NCBI GenBank assembly: GCA_964638635.1
Contig: CAZXAQ010000009.1
Span: forward strand, 1 to 64,000
Length of the DNA stretch: 64,000 bases
Source of the DNA: SZUA-430 sp964638635
GTDB taxonomy: Bacteria > Pseudomonadota > Alphaproteobacteria > Micropepsales > Micropepsaceae
Reading direction: 5' to 3'
The stretch's first letter is position 1. Each line of letters starts with the position of its first letter. The position numbers and the translations under genes are program-made. The notes under the pieces are model-generated. The model searched no databases. It was not told the origin of the DNA and saw nothing but the letters and a program-made list of their open reading frames with translations. Shown here in pieces: positions 35,401 to 42,369 of the stretch.

Positions 35401-36092
35401 AGCGGCTTCGCGACTTTGTCGACATAGCGGCGCAGCACCGGCGAGAGATACGCGTCGGCGACGGTGGTGTGGCCGCGGCTGACGTATTTCATCAACGGGC
35501 TCACCTCGTGGCTCACCGAAATTTGCGTGAAGCCGAGACGCTTGGCGATGGCGGCGACATCGCGCTCGTGCGCGGTGTGGCGGTAGCCGTGTAGAAGCAC
35601 GATGGCGCACGACTCGAAGCCTTGGTCGCGCGCGGCTTTGAGATCGCGTTCCGCTTGCGCGCGGTCGAGCGGCGTCAGAACGGCGCCGTCCGCGGCGACG
35701 CGCTCATCGATTTCGATCACGTTTTCGTAAAGCGGGGCTGGGAGATCGATGCGGCGGACGAAGAGCTTCGGGCGGTGTTGGTAGCCGATGCGCAGTTGGT
35801 CGCGCAGGCCGCGCGTCGTCACCAAGACGGTGCGCGCGCCTTTGCGTTCGAGCAGCGCGTTCGTCGCGACCGTCGTTCCCATGTGGACTTCGGCGATTTT
35901 TGCGTCGGGAAGAGGCGCTTCTTGCGCGAGGCCCAGCAAACGCCTAATTCCTTCAATCGCCGCGTCGTCGTAATGTTCGGCGCTTTCGGAGAGAAGTTTG
36001 GTGGCGCGCAACTGGCCGTCGGGGCCCAACGCTACGAGATCGGTGAACGTGCCGCCGCGGTCGATCCAAATGTGCCAGGCGCGTTGCGTCAT
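32466..36092 (-). CDS. Fused HyuA-HyuB hydantoinase/5-oxoprolinase
   Basis: A 1208-residue protein joining both halves of the ATP-dependent hydantoinase/oxoprolinase family, as in eukaryotic 5-oxoprolinase. The HyuA half (about 1-665) begins WIDRGGTFTDLVALGPDGQL and contains KVIGFDMGGTSTDVSRFDG (ATP-binding acetokinase-like fold) and GGAGAQLACRVADALGM. The HyuB half (about 693-1208) begins RLEIFNALFMSIAEQMGVVL and ends in a glycine-rich tail (ETPGGGGYGS). The enzyme would open a cyclic amide such as 5-oxoproline to give glutamate; the true substrate is open. Between the halves, residues about 672-691 are encoded by a perfect palindromic repeat at 34016..34077. Confidence 0.92.
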   Translation of the reverse strand: MTQRAWHIWIDRGGTFTDLVALGPDGQLRATKLLSESAEHYDDAAIEGIRRLLGLAQEAPLPDAKIAEVHMGTTVATNALLERKGARTVLVTTRGLRDQLRIGYQHRPKLFVRRIDLPAPLYENVIEIDERVAADGAVLTPLDRAQAERDLKAARDQGFESCAIVLLHGYRHTAHERDVAAIAKRLGFTQISVSHEVSPLMKYVSRGHTTVADAYLSPVLRRYVDKVAKPLGGAAHDGRLRFMRSSGALADANHFSGKDALLSGPAGGVIGMAETAKAAGFAKVIGFDMGGTSTDVSRFDGTYERIFENELNGIRLRAPMLAVHTVAAGGGSILFYENARMRVGPESAGANPGPACYRKGGPLTVTDANVMTGRIAPAYFPSVFGPNADQPIDPGVVADKFHALARDLKTSPQEAADGFLKIAVANMAEAIKRISIAQGADVTGYALQCFGGAGAQLACRVADALGMKTIMIHPLAGVLSAFGMGFAQTQARREKAIERPLESGVMAMLGDETAKLATAAANEVAAQGFAPASITTNATIHLRYQGTDTALAVPFGTESEIEAHFAEAHRARFGFWDQDRQLIVESIAVDAAAQAPPPTLPRIDANRTGPLQAHATTTFLADGQSHTAPIYLREHLNPGDKIAGPALIIEPNSTIVIDPNWQAEYRSDGNLVLGAPASGRLLQVPAGGRRSQADPVRLEIFNALFMSIAEQMGVVLEKTASSVNIKERLDFSCAIFDAAGSLIANAPHMPVHLGSMGESVRAVLTRHAGGMSPGDAFALNAPYAGGTHLPDITVVMPVFLNDEPLPAFYVASRGHHADIGGISPGSMPPNSTSVDEEGVLFQGERIMRGGKFDDRRVNDILGSGPYPARNPSQNVADLKAQIAACVKGAEELKNLCTTQGRDVVASYMGHVQDNAEEQVRRVIGALDDSAFEHEMDDGAIIRVKVTVDRERRSATIDFTGTSPQRPTNFNAPRSVTTAAVLYVFRCLIDSDISLNAGCLRPLDIIVPDHSLLNPSYPAAVVAGNVETSQAVTDALFGALGIIAASQGTMNNFTFGNARHQYYETICGGAGAGPTFDGASAVHTHMTNSRLTDPEVLEWRYPVLLRRFAIRKDSGGAGAHKGGDGTIREIEFREAMEAGILSTRRRIAPFGIKGGADAKPGRNAIKRKHGKVEDLPGCAVAAVEPGDVFVIETPGGGGYGSTRREQGQE
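34016..34077. repeat. Perfect palindromic repeat inserted in frame in the HyuA-HyuB gene
   Basis: Two exact 25-base arms (start CCTGGGAGCGCCGG) separated by 12 bases, all inside coding sequence. Read on the minus strand it encodes LGAPASGRLLQVPAGGRRSQ, a low-complexity linker between the two catalytic halves. The composition and symmetry are those of mobile palindromic elements, not of the enzyme family. Confidence 0.85.
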
Positions 36093-36143
36093 ATGTTCGC
36101 CTCAATCGAATTCGATGAAGCGTCACTGTAGAATGGGCTGATC

Positions 36144-36929
36144 ATGTCGATTTGGGGCAAAATTGGTGGTGCGGCCGCGGGCTTCTTCACGCTGGGCGGG
36201 CCGATTGGCGCGTTGTTGGGTGCGGTTGCGGGGCATGTGCTCATTGACCGCGAGGGCCGGCGGCGCCGCGATGACGACAGGAAGGACGACCGCAAGGACG
36301 ACCGCGACGAACGGGATGATCGCACCATCCGCGAGCGCGACCAGGTTGCGTTCACGATCGGCGTGATTGCGCTCGCCGCGAAGCTGGCCAAGGCCGACGG
36401 CACGGTCACGCGTGACGAGGTCGAAATCTTCAAGCGGGTGTTTCCTGTGCCGCGCGAGGAGGAGGCCAATGTGGGGCATTTGTTCAATCTCGCCAAGCAG
36501 GACGTTGCGGGGTTCGATTCGTACGCGAAGCAATTGGCGTCGTTGTTTAGGTCGAAGCCCGGCGTGTTGGAGGACTTGCTCGACAGCTTGTTCCTGGTCG
36601 CCAAGGCCGACAACAGGCTGCATCCGGGCGAGCTCGAGTACCTGAAACATGTGGCGCAGATTTTCGGGTTTACGAGTGCCCAATTCGAACGCATTCGTGC
36701 CTCGCATTTCGGGCCGGATCGCGAGGATCCTTACGTTATCTTGGGTGTCGATCGATCGTCGTCGGATGAGGATTTGAAGCGCGCGTACCATGCTCTGGTG
36801 CGCGAGAACCATCCGGACAGTCTGATCGCGCGCGGCGTGCCGGAGGAGTTCGTGCGGCTGGCGACGGAGAAGCTCGCGTCGATCAACGGGGCCTACGATG
36901 TCATCAAGAAGGAACGCGGGATCAACTGA
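36144..36929 (+). CDS. TerB-DnaJ domain protein (DjlA-like)
   Basis: A 261-residue protein. The glycine-rich N-terminus (GGAAAGFFTLGGPIGALLGA) is likely membrane-associated. A highly charged DDDRKDD stretch follows. A TerB-like helical domain (about 65-185) contains AAKLAKADGTVTRDEVEIFK and LVAKADNRLHPGELEYLKHV. A C-terminal J domain has the HPD tripeptide in VRENHPDSL and the YVILGVDRSSSDEDLKRAYH lead-in. This is the DjlA layout, a membrane-anchored DnaK co-chaperone. It is divergent from the HyuA-HyuB gene, 51 bases apart, and its stop overlaps the next ATG (TGATG). Confidence 0.9.
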   Translation: MSIWGKIGGAAAGFFTLGGPIGALLGAVAGHVLIDREGRRRRDDDRKDDRKDDRDERDDRTIRERDQVAFTIGVIALAAKLAKADGTVTRDEVEIFKRVFPVPREEEANVGHLFNLAKQDVAGFDSYAKQLASLFRSKPGVLEDLLDSLFLVAKADNRLHPGELEYLKHVAQIFGFTSAQFERIRASHFGPDREDPYVILGVDRSSSDEDLKRAYHALVRENHPDSLIARGVPEEFVRLATEKLASINGAYDVIKKERGIN

Positions 36930-37312
36930 TGGAAACGAACTCGCCCGCGGTCGAAACGCTCGGCAAGACGACGTTGGAGACGGACGCCGCACGCGGCTAT
37001 GTGAAGGCGTCGTTCGTGGCAGGCGAGAATTTCGTCAACCGCGGCGGGCGCGTCTTCGGCGGGTTTCTGGCGGCAATGTTGGACTCGCTGTGCGGGCATG
37101 CGGTTCGCACGACACATCGCGAGCCGAACACGCCGCAGGTGACGCTGGAGCTCAAGACCTCGTTCATCGGGCGCGCGGATGTCGGCACCTTGATCGGCGA
37201 GGGCTGGGTCCGCCATCGCGGCAAGTCGATCGCATTTGCGGAAGCGGAGTTGCGCAACGAAGCGGGCGAGGTGGTTGCGCGGGGCAGTGCCACGCTGAAG
37301 GTGGGCGCATGA
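36929..37312 (+). CDS. PaaI-type hotdog-fold thioesterase
   Basis: A 127-residue hotdog thioesterase: GYVKASFVAGENFVNRGGRV, FGGFLAAMLDSLCGHAV with the catalytic acid in the long helix, and the paired strands PQVTLELKTSFIGRADVGTL. It hydrolyses an acyl-CoA of unknown chain. Start overlaps the DjlA-like stop by one base, and its own stop overlaps the amidase start by four, so three unlike genes share one coupled transcript. Confidence 0.88.
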   Translation: METNSPAVETLGKTTLETDAARGYVKASFVAGENFVNRGGRVFGGFLAAMLDSLCGHAVRTTHREPNTPQVTLELKTSFIGRADVGTLIGEGWVRHRGKSIAFAEAELRNEAGEVVARGSATLKVGA

Positions 37313-38043
37313 AGATCATCGAACGGCCTTCGCCGAACTTCAACGAGCGCGTCGGCGAGGGCGTGCCCGACATTCTGATCATGCATTACACCGGCATGCA
37401 GACCTGCGAGGCGGCGGTGACGCGGTTGACCGATCCGGTGGCGCGGGTGAGTTCGCACTACACGGTCGACGAGGACGGCACGATCTATCGCCACGTCGCG
37501 GAGGAGATGCGGGCTTGGCATGCGGGTGTGTCGCACTGGCGGGGCGCGACGGACATCAACTCGCGTTCGGTCGGGATCGAGATCGTCAACCCGGGGCATG
37601 AGTTCGGCTATCGCGCGTTTCCGGATGTGCAGATCGACGCCGTCATCCGCTTGAGTCAGGGCATCGTTTCGCGACACGCGATTCCGGCACGCAACGTGAT
37701 CGGGCATTCCGACATCGCGCCGGGGCGCAAGACCGACCCGGGTGAGCTGTTTCCGTGGAAGCAGTTTGCGGACGCGGGGCTTGGGGTTTGGGTTGAGCCG
37801 AAGGCGGGGCGCGAGGCGTCGCTGGCGCGCCCCGACTCCGGGGCGCGGGTGGGCGAGTTGCAGATGTTGCTCGTGCGCTATGGTTACGGACTTGAGGTCA
37901 CGAGCGTGTACGACGAGCCCACCGAAATCGTGGTGAGCGCGTTTCAGCGGCATTTCCGGCCCGCGCGGTTCGACGGCGTTGCCGACGCCGAGACGCTTGC
38001 GATCTTGCGTGCGCTGAATGACACGCTTGACGCGGTCGACTGA
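37309..38043 (+). CDS. N-acetylmuramoyl-L-alanine amidase (Amidase_2 with peptidoglycan-binding domain)
   Basis: A 244-residue amidase that cuts the bond between muramic acid and the stem peptide. Zinc ligands are visible in LIMHYTGM, in the region VSSHYTVDEDGTIYRHVAEE, and in GHSDIAPGRKTDPGELF (final H with the catalytic K and D). The C-terminal 70 residues form a PG_binding_1 repeat (GELQMLLVRYGYGL, then IVVSAFQRHFRPARFDGVAD). No signal peptide, so it is cytoplasmic or AmpD-like, recycling cell-wall fragments. ATG overlaps the thioesterase stop. Confidence 0.92.
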   Translation: MKIIERPSPNFNERVGEGVPDILIMHYTGMQTCEAAVTRLTDPVARVSSHYTVDEDGTIYRHVAEEMRAWHAGVSHWRGATDINSRSVGIEIVNPGHEFGYRAFPDVQIDAVIRLSQGIVSRHAIPARNVIGHSDIAPGRKTDPGELFPWKQFADAGLGVWVEPKAGREASLARPDSGARVGELQMLLVRYGYGLEVTSVYDEPTEIVVSAFQRHFRPARFDGVADAETLAILRALNDTLDAVD

Positions 38044-38045
38044 GT

Positions 38046-39023
38046 TCAGTTTTTGCCGGTGAGCTTTCGCAGCGTGTCGCCGTAGCTGCGTCCGACGGGT
38101 ACTTGCGGTCCGCTCGTCAGTTCGATGGTCCAGCCGCGCGGCGGGCGGCGATGGACGTGGCGCACGTGGTTCGTGTTCACGACGACCGAGCGATGAACTT
38201 GAACGAACGACTGCGGGTCGAGACGGGCGATCAGGTTTTGCAGCGTGGCGCGGATCAGGTGTTCCGTGCCATCGCCTGCACGGATGCGGACGTAGTCACG
38301 TTCGGCCGTGAGGCTCACGATGTCTTCAACCGGAAGCCTGGCGGCGCCGTTCCGTTTTGGGACCCAGATGCCGGCTAGGGTGTCGGTTGCGGTCCGTTCG
38401 TTCGCGGCGCTCGCCAGTTCATCGGCGCGGGCCTGTGCGGCGGCGGCTTCGGCGCGGCTTGCGTGCAGGCGACCGGCGTAGGCGAGTGTGAGCCAGCCGG
38501 CCGACCACGCCAAGAACACGAACGCCATGCTCATCGTGTTCTGATAGGGCCAGCTTGGAATTGCGGTGCCTTCCGGGCTTATCAGCCGGAACGCCGCGCC
38601 GAAGAGCGGGTAGATGGCGAGGCGCGTGCATGCGGTCCATAGAATCGCCGCGGCACAGCTCGTCAGGAAGACTGTGGCAATGCCGTAGCGCCACGGCAGG
38701 GCTTTGAGCCGAACGAAGCTTGCCTCCAGGCCCCAACAAATCGCGCCGCCGGTTAGCCCCGCGAATGCAAACGCAGCCGTCCGGCACAGTGTTGCCATGG
38801 TGAGTGTCGAGCCGAGGGCATCATTGGCTGCGACCGCCGCGACATAGGCTGTCCAAATGACGGCGGTCAGCGCGATGACTTGGGAGCGATCGGGCTCTTC
38901 GATTGCGAACAAGCCTTGGGGTGAAGCGGGCTCTGCCATTTCGTCCACATCATATGCGCCGTTGGTCGCAAGTGCGTTGTCGGGCGCGAAGCCATTGCGC
39001 CAGATTTCGCCCGTCTCGATCAA
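38046..39023 (-). CDS. Membrane-bound LytTR family regulator
   Basis: A 325-residue protein with about four membrane segments in the N-terminal half (VIALTAVIWTAYVAAVAAND, YGIATVFLTSCAAAILWTAC, MSMAFVFLAWSAGWLTLAYA). A charged coiled linker follows (ASRAEAAAAQARADELASAA), then a LytTR DNA-binding domain over the last 100 residues (VEDIVSLTAERDYVRIRAGD, then LDPQSFVQVHRSVVVNTNHV). One-component membrane LytTR regulators of this kind sense envelope or small-molecule signals directly. It ends 2 bases from the amidase stop and is divergent from a small membrane protein gene. Confidence 0.88.
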   Translation of the reverse strand: MIETGEIWRNGFAPDNALATNGAYDVDEMAEPASPQGLFAIEEPDRSQVIALTAVIWTAYVAAVAANDALGSTLTMATLCRTAAFAFAGLTGGAICWGLEASFVRLKALPWRYGIATVFLTSCAAAILWTACTRLAIYPLFGAAFRLISPEGTAIPSWPYQNTMSMAFVFLAWSAGWLTLAYAGRLHASRAEAAAAQARADELASAANERTATDTLAGIWVPKRNGAARLPVEDIVSLTAERDYVRIRAGDGTEHLIRATLQNLIARLDPQSFVQVHRSVVVNTNHVRHVHRRPPRGWTIELTSGPQVPVGRSYGDTLRKLTGKN

Positions 39024-39034
39024 GAGGTGCTTGC

Positions 39035-39208
39035 ATGTTCGGTATGACGAGGACGGGGGCGGCCATTGGCGTTGTCATGGCGGCGATTGGCGCGACCTAT
39101 TTGACGCTCAATCACGGGCCTGAGATTGGCGCGCCGGTCGGCATTGCCATTGGACTGGTCGTTGCTGTGCTGACCAGCGCGCTTACCCGCGGCGGCAAGG
39201 GCGGTTAA
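39035..39208 (+). CDS. Small membrane protein
   Basis: A 57-residue protein (MFGMTRTGAAIGVVMAAIGA, then PVGIAIGLVVAVLTSALTRG) with two short hydrophobic helices and a glycine-rich basic end. GAGG lies upstream of the ATG. It is divergent from the LytTR gene with 11 bases between starts, so the two promoters must overlap each other's 5' ends. It ends 46 bases before RNase P RNA. Function unknown. Confidence 0.55.
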   Translation: MFGMTRTGAAIGVVMAAIGATYLTLNHGPEIGAPVGIAIGLVVAVLTSALTRGGKGG

Positions 39209-39251
39209 TCGCCGCAACTTGACGGCGCGGCCACACAACGCCACTTTCCGC

Positions 39252-39618
<367 letters not shown>

Positions 39619-39666
39619 CTCCCTCTCACTTGGCGATGCTTGCAGCAAGACAACTACAAAACAGGC

Positions 39667-39739
39667 GCTACGCCGCTACATCGGCTGACTTGCGCGAAAA
39701 ACGGCGCTACACGCGTGCTACATCGCTGCTACTTGTAGC
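39667..39739. repeat. GCTAC array (copy 1 of a paired array)
   Basis: Five GCTAC motifs at 39667, 39675, 39706, 39717 and 39728, then the inverse GTAGC at 39735. Start-to-start spacings are 8, 31, 11, 11 and 7. The same spacing with GTTAC/GTAAC occurs at 39982..40054. The last pair forms GCTAC tt GTAGC. It lies 50 bases after RNase P RNA. Confidence 0.8.
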
Positions 39740-39773
39740 GGCATCAATTGGTTTCTCGTGCACTCCTTCCTCT

Positions 39774-39923
39774 GCCGGGCCTGACCCGGCCACCCAGGGT
39801 CGCCGCGACGGCGTCAAAAGGATTCACCACAAAGCCACGAAGCACACCAAGACGCTTCGTGCCCATCCTGGCGGTGCTTGAGCGTGCTCCTCTGGGTGGC
39901 CGGGTCAAGCCCGGCCATGACGA
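39774..39923. repeat. Inverted-pair palindromic intergenic element (partial left arm)
   Basis: Left arm 39774..39797 (GCCGGGCCTGACCCGGCCAC and CCAG) and right arm 39892..39923 (CTGGGTGGCCGGGTCAAGCC continuing to CATGACGA) are inverted copies of a sequence that recurs at 41876 and 57174. The outer bases of the left arm are not preserved. It sits between the two GCTAC/GTTAC arrays. Confidence 0.8.
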
Positions 39924-39981
39924 GTTTTTTAAAGTGACGCCTCAGATCGCGTCGTTGCAGCAAAACACGTCGAAAACTGAC

Positions 39982-40054
39982 GTTACGGCGTTACATTGGC
40001 TCAAACGCGCCAAGAATGGCGTTACCTACGTGTTACATCGGTGTTACTTGTAAC
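39982..40054. repeat. GTTAC array (copy 2 of a paired array)
   Basis: GTTAC at 39982, 39990, 40021, 40032 and 40043 and GTAAC at 40050, with start-to-start spacings 8, 31, 11, 11 and 7, identical to copy 1. Flanks are also related (GGCATCA.TTGGTTTC after both). Every C of the GCTAC motif in copy 1 is a T here, and the inverse motif has changed to match. Confidence 0.8.
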
Positions 40055-40201
40055 GGCATCAGTTGGTTTCTTGTAGCGGCCCACGCCGCCGTGTTGCGCG
40101 CGAGAGGGTTCGCGCGGGTGTTACAGGGATCAACAGGTTCAAGTCGCAGCCGCGCACAGATGTGCGGGAACGTGAGGGCTTCAGCCCAACACGGATTATT
40201 G

Positions 40202-40216
40202 GAACATAAATAGAAC
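40202..40216 (-). promoter_or_regulatory. Possible LexA (SOS) box of alphaproteobacterial type
   Basis: GAAC-N7-GAAC on the plus strand, which is GTTC-N7-GTTC on the minus strand, the direct-repeat form known for LexA boxes of alphaproteobacteria. The spacer is AT-only. No gene start is recognised beyond it on the minus strand, so it may be fortuitous or belong to a decayed element. Confidence 0.35.
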
Positions 40217-40236
40217 ATTTGGGCACGGTTGTCAAT

Positions 40237-40575
40237 CTACGTGTCGTCGTCTTCCGCCAGAAACGCGCCCAGCCGGTCGAGGTTTTGTTCCCAGGTCGCG
40301 CGGTGGTGGACGATCCACGCTTCGAGCGTGTTCAATCCTTCCGGTTCGAAGCTGCAGGTTCGCACACGGCCGACCTTGCGGGTTGCGACGAGCCGGCATT
40401 CTTCGAGCACGTTGAGGTGTTGGCCGACGGCGGTCAGCGTGATGTTCAGCGTGCGGGCCAGGTCGGAGACGGTGGACGGCCGTTTGCAAAGGCCGCGGAT
40501 GAGCGCGCGGCGGGTGGGGTCGCCCAGTGCGTCCAGCAGGCGCTCAGCCTTCAAGCGTTCGGTGCGAGCGGTCAT
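40237..40575 (-). CDS. ArsR family regulator
   Basis: A 112-residue winged-helix regulator (LLDALGDPTRRALIRGLCKR, then STVSDLARTLNITLTAVGQH with recognition helix) without the CxC metal site of classical ArsR. It follows the SRPBCC gene by 3 bases on the same strand. ArsR-SRPBCC pairs are frequent and usually autoregulated. The ligand is unknown. Confidence 0.87.
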   Translation of the reverse strand: MTARTERLKAERLLDALGDPTRRALIRGLCKRPSTVSDLARTLNITLTAVGQHLNVLEECRLVATRKVGRVRTCSFEPEGLNTLEAWIVHHRATWEQNLDRLGAFLAEDDDT

Positions 40576-40578
40576 CGG

Positions 40579-41043
40579 CTAGCTCAACGCCGCCGCCACC
40601 GCGTCGAGCAGCGCGCGCCACCCCATCTCGCGCATCTGCGGGCCGTCGGCGCCTTCGAAATAGGCGGCTTGGTGCGTGAACGTGAGCGCGCAGCCGTTGC
40701 CGTCGGCGTGAAACTCGGCCGTGATTAAGGCGCAGGAGATGCGGTTGTCGCCGACGTCCAGCGTTTGGGTGAAGACGATGCGCTTGGCCTCGACGATGTC
40801 CTCGAACGTGTGCGACCAGGTCAGCAGGGCGCCCGCGATCGGTGTGCCCGGCTTCATCTTGCCGACCAGGATTTCCCGGCCGCCGCGCGCGAAGTCGAGG
40901 TCGTAACTGACGACATCGTGCGCGCCGCCTTGAGCGTACCAGCGCCGCTTCTTCTCCGGCGTGGCGAACGCGGCGAAGACCTTTTGCGGCGGTTGAGGGT
41001 AGGCGCGGTGCAGCACGAACGTGTTGTGCGTCACTTCCGGCAT
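40579..41043 (-). CDS. SRPBCC (AHSA1-like) family protein
   Basis: A 154-residue START/AHSA1-type lipid- or hydrophobic-ligand-binding protein: TFVLHRAYPQPPQKVFAAFA opens it, then KKRRWYAQGG and ISCALITAEFHADGNGCALT, with the terminal helix MGWRALLDAVAAAL. Start at 41043 (MPEVTH) has GGAG nine bases upstream; an ATG at 41058 is the alternative. It is the first gene of a two-gene operon with the ArsR regulator. The palindrome AAGTA-TG-TACTT at 41102 is a candidate operator. Confidence 0.85.
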   Translation of the reverse strand: MPEVTHNTFVLHRAYPQPPQKVFAAFATPEKKRRWYAQGGAHDVVSYDLDFARGGREILVGKMKPGTPIAGALLTWSHTFEDIVEAKRIVFTQTLDVGDNRISCALITAEFHADGNGCALTFTHQAAYFEGADGPQMREMGWRALLDAVAAALS

Positions 41044-41101
41044 GTTCGCGAACTCCATTGGTGAAGTGTTCGCTTCAGTAATGCACGCCGGACTGTTAGT
41101 C

Positions 41102-41113
41102 AAGTATGTACTT
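41102..41113. promoter_or_regulatory. Candidate operator of the SRPBCC-ArsR operon
   Basis: Inverted repeat AAGTA-TG-TACTT lying 59 bases before the SRPBCC start on the minus strand and 21 bases beyond the stop of the membrane protein gene at 41134. Size and position suit a dimeric winged-helix repressor, but the arms are only five bases. Confidence 0.35.
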
Positions 41114-41133
41114 CAGTGTTGAGGTTGTTCGGC

Positions 41134-41727
41134 CTATGCCGGGGCATCGGCGAGCCGCCGGGCGCGCCGCTGCGCGATCCAGGCACTCCAGCGCCAGACG
41201 GTGACGCGCAGGCCGAAGTAGAGGATCATGAGCAGGGCGAAGGCCAGCCACCAGGCGTGCGCGGCGCCGATGAGTTGCGGGCGGCCGTATTGGTCCATGC
41301 CGCCGGAAGCAGCGAGGTCGCGGAAGACGTCGACGCGCGCGAAGATCTCGTTGATGCCGCCGGCGAGCAGCATGTAGTACGAGAGCACCATCATCATCGG
41401 ATGGACATAGGACCAGAAGGCTCTGTTCTGGCGGGTTGCCGCGAACCAGCCGATTGCGATGAACACGAGCGTCACGACGGCAAACCAGTGGAACAGGCCG
41501 AACGTGCCCGGGCCCGCTTTGAACGGCTGAAAGCTCGCGATGTCGAATTTGTAGATCGCGAACGCCGAGATATTGAGCACGATCATCGAGAGCATATAGG
41601 CCGTGCCGACCGTGCGGTGGCCGGGGGTGCCTTTGCGCATCACCAGGTTCCAGGCGCCGGCGGCGAGCGCGATCAAGCAGGCGAGGGCGTGGACCACGCC
41701 GATGGGGAGGAGGTCTGAGACGTGCAT
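41134..41727 (-). CDS. DUF2306 family membrane protein
   Basis: A 197-residue integral membrane protein with five or six helices. The conserved N-terminal block is PIGVVHALACLIALAAGAWN, with a following HRTVGTAYMLSMIVLNISAF. Histidines in the helices (GLFHWFAVVTLVF, YVHPMMMVLSYYML) could hold a haem or metal. Family function is not established. It lies before the SRPBCC-ArsR pair on the same strand, 91 bases upstream. The inverted repeat at 41755 is just upstream of its ATG. Confidence 0.82.
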   Translation of the reverse strand: MHVSDLLPIGVVHALACLIALAAGAWNLVMRKGTPGHRTVGTAYMLSMIVLNISAFAIYKFDIASFQPFKAGPGTFGLFHWFAVVTLVFIAIGWFAATRQNRAFWSYVHPMMMVLSYYMLLAGGINEIFARVDVFRDLAASGGMDQYGRPQLIGAAHAWWLAFALLMILYFGLRVTVWRWSAWIAQRRARRLADAPA

Positions 41728-41754
41728 GGGTTTGTCACCTGGCTTATTCAGATA

Positions 41755-41771
41755 ACTCTATTGTATAGAGT
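41755..41771. promoter_or_regulatory. ACTCTAT-TGT-ATAGAGT inverted repeat
   Basis: Perfect 7-3-7 inverted repeat in an AT-rich pocket 28 bases upstream of the DUF2306 ATG, where a promoter should lie. Likely a repressor or activator site; the protein is unknown. Confidence 0.5.
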
Positions 41772-41875
41772 AATCTGAGTCAAGAGCGCTTTGGCGATCC
41801 GTGGGTGGCCGAATTTCTGGGAATGTCGCGAGGCGCTGGAGCGCGAGCAATCAACTCACCTCATGCCCCTACGGA

Positions 41876-41988
41876 TCGTCATGGCCGGTCTTGAACCGGC
41901 CACCCAGGGTTCGTCGAGTGGAGCGGTGGAGCGGTGGAACGGTTTGCGCGTTGACTCTGGGTGGCCGGCTCAAGGCCGGACATGACGA
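41876..41988. repeat. Inverted-pair palindromic intergenic element
   Basis: Left arm 41876..41907 and right arm 41957..41988, inverted 32-base copies differing at three positions (left begins TCGTCATGGCCGGTC). The central 49 bases are unrelated to those of the other copies. Same family as 39774 and 57174. Confidence 0.85.
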
Positions 41989-42039
41989 ACATGTTGGGGG
42001 CAGACTGCGGTCGGTTGGTGGCAGCGGGCTTCGTTTGGC

Positions 42040-42369
42040 TTACCGCGATGCGCGCGAGAGGAGACGCTGCGCCCAGTGCGTTGCGCGGTTTGTTCCTGCT
42101 GCAGCCAGCGTTGCGAGGAGTAGTGCAGCTATGCCGATCGACGCTGTCATGGCGATCGCTTCGACACTTGGCACGCCGGCTTCGGGCGGCGTGAGCATCT
42201 GGGCGGCGAGTCCGATGCCGATGCTTGCCGCAATCCACACGGCGGTGCGTTCCGCCATTGCACGTCGGCGTGCGCGTTCGCAGATGCGCTGTAAGACGCG
42301 TAGGCGAAACGTGGGGTCGGCCGTTGTGGCCGTGCCCTCGAGGGCTGCGCGTAGTTCTGCGTCACGCAT
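42040..42369 (-). CDS. Putative anti-sigma-like membrane protein
   Basis: A 109-residue protein. The soluble N-terminus (RDAELRAALEGTATTADPTF, then RVLQRICERARRRAMA) precedes two membrane helices (AVWIAASIGIGLAAQML and AIAMTASIGIAALLLATLAA). It overlaps the 3' end of the ECF sigma factor by 8 bases (start 42369; an alternative ATG at 42393 would overlap by 32). Gene order and layout are those of a sigma/anti-sigma pair, but no zinc-finger motif is present, so the role is inferred from position. Confidence 0.7.
   Translation of the reverse strand: MRDAELRAALEGTATTADPTFRLRVLQRICERARRRAMAERTAVWIAASIGIGLAAQMLTPPEAGVPSVEAIAMTASIGIAALLLATLAAAGTNRATHWAQRLLSRASR

Larger units (their letters stand above)
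41728..42039. other. Intergenic region with palindromic element
   Basis: 312 bases without a supported gene. It holds the inverted repeat at 41755 and the palindromic element at 41876. The rest (41989..42039) reads like the 3' trailing part of the minus-strand gene ending at 42040. Confidence 0.6.

Noticed and set aside
40033..40218. 61-codon minus-strand frame starting in the SOS-like box
   Set aside because: It is composed of the GTTAC-array sequence and has no ribosome site or family-like features.
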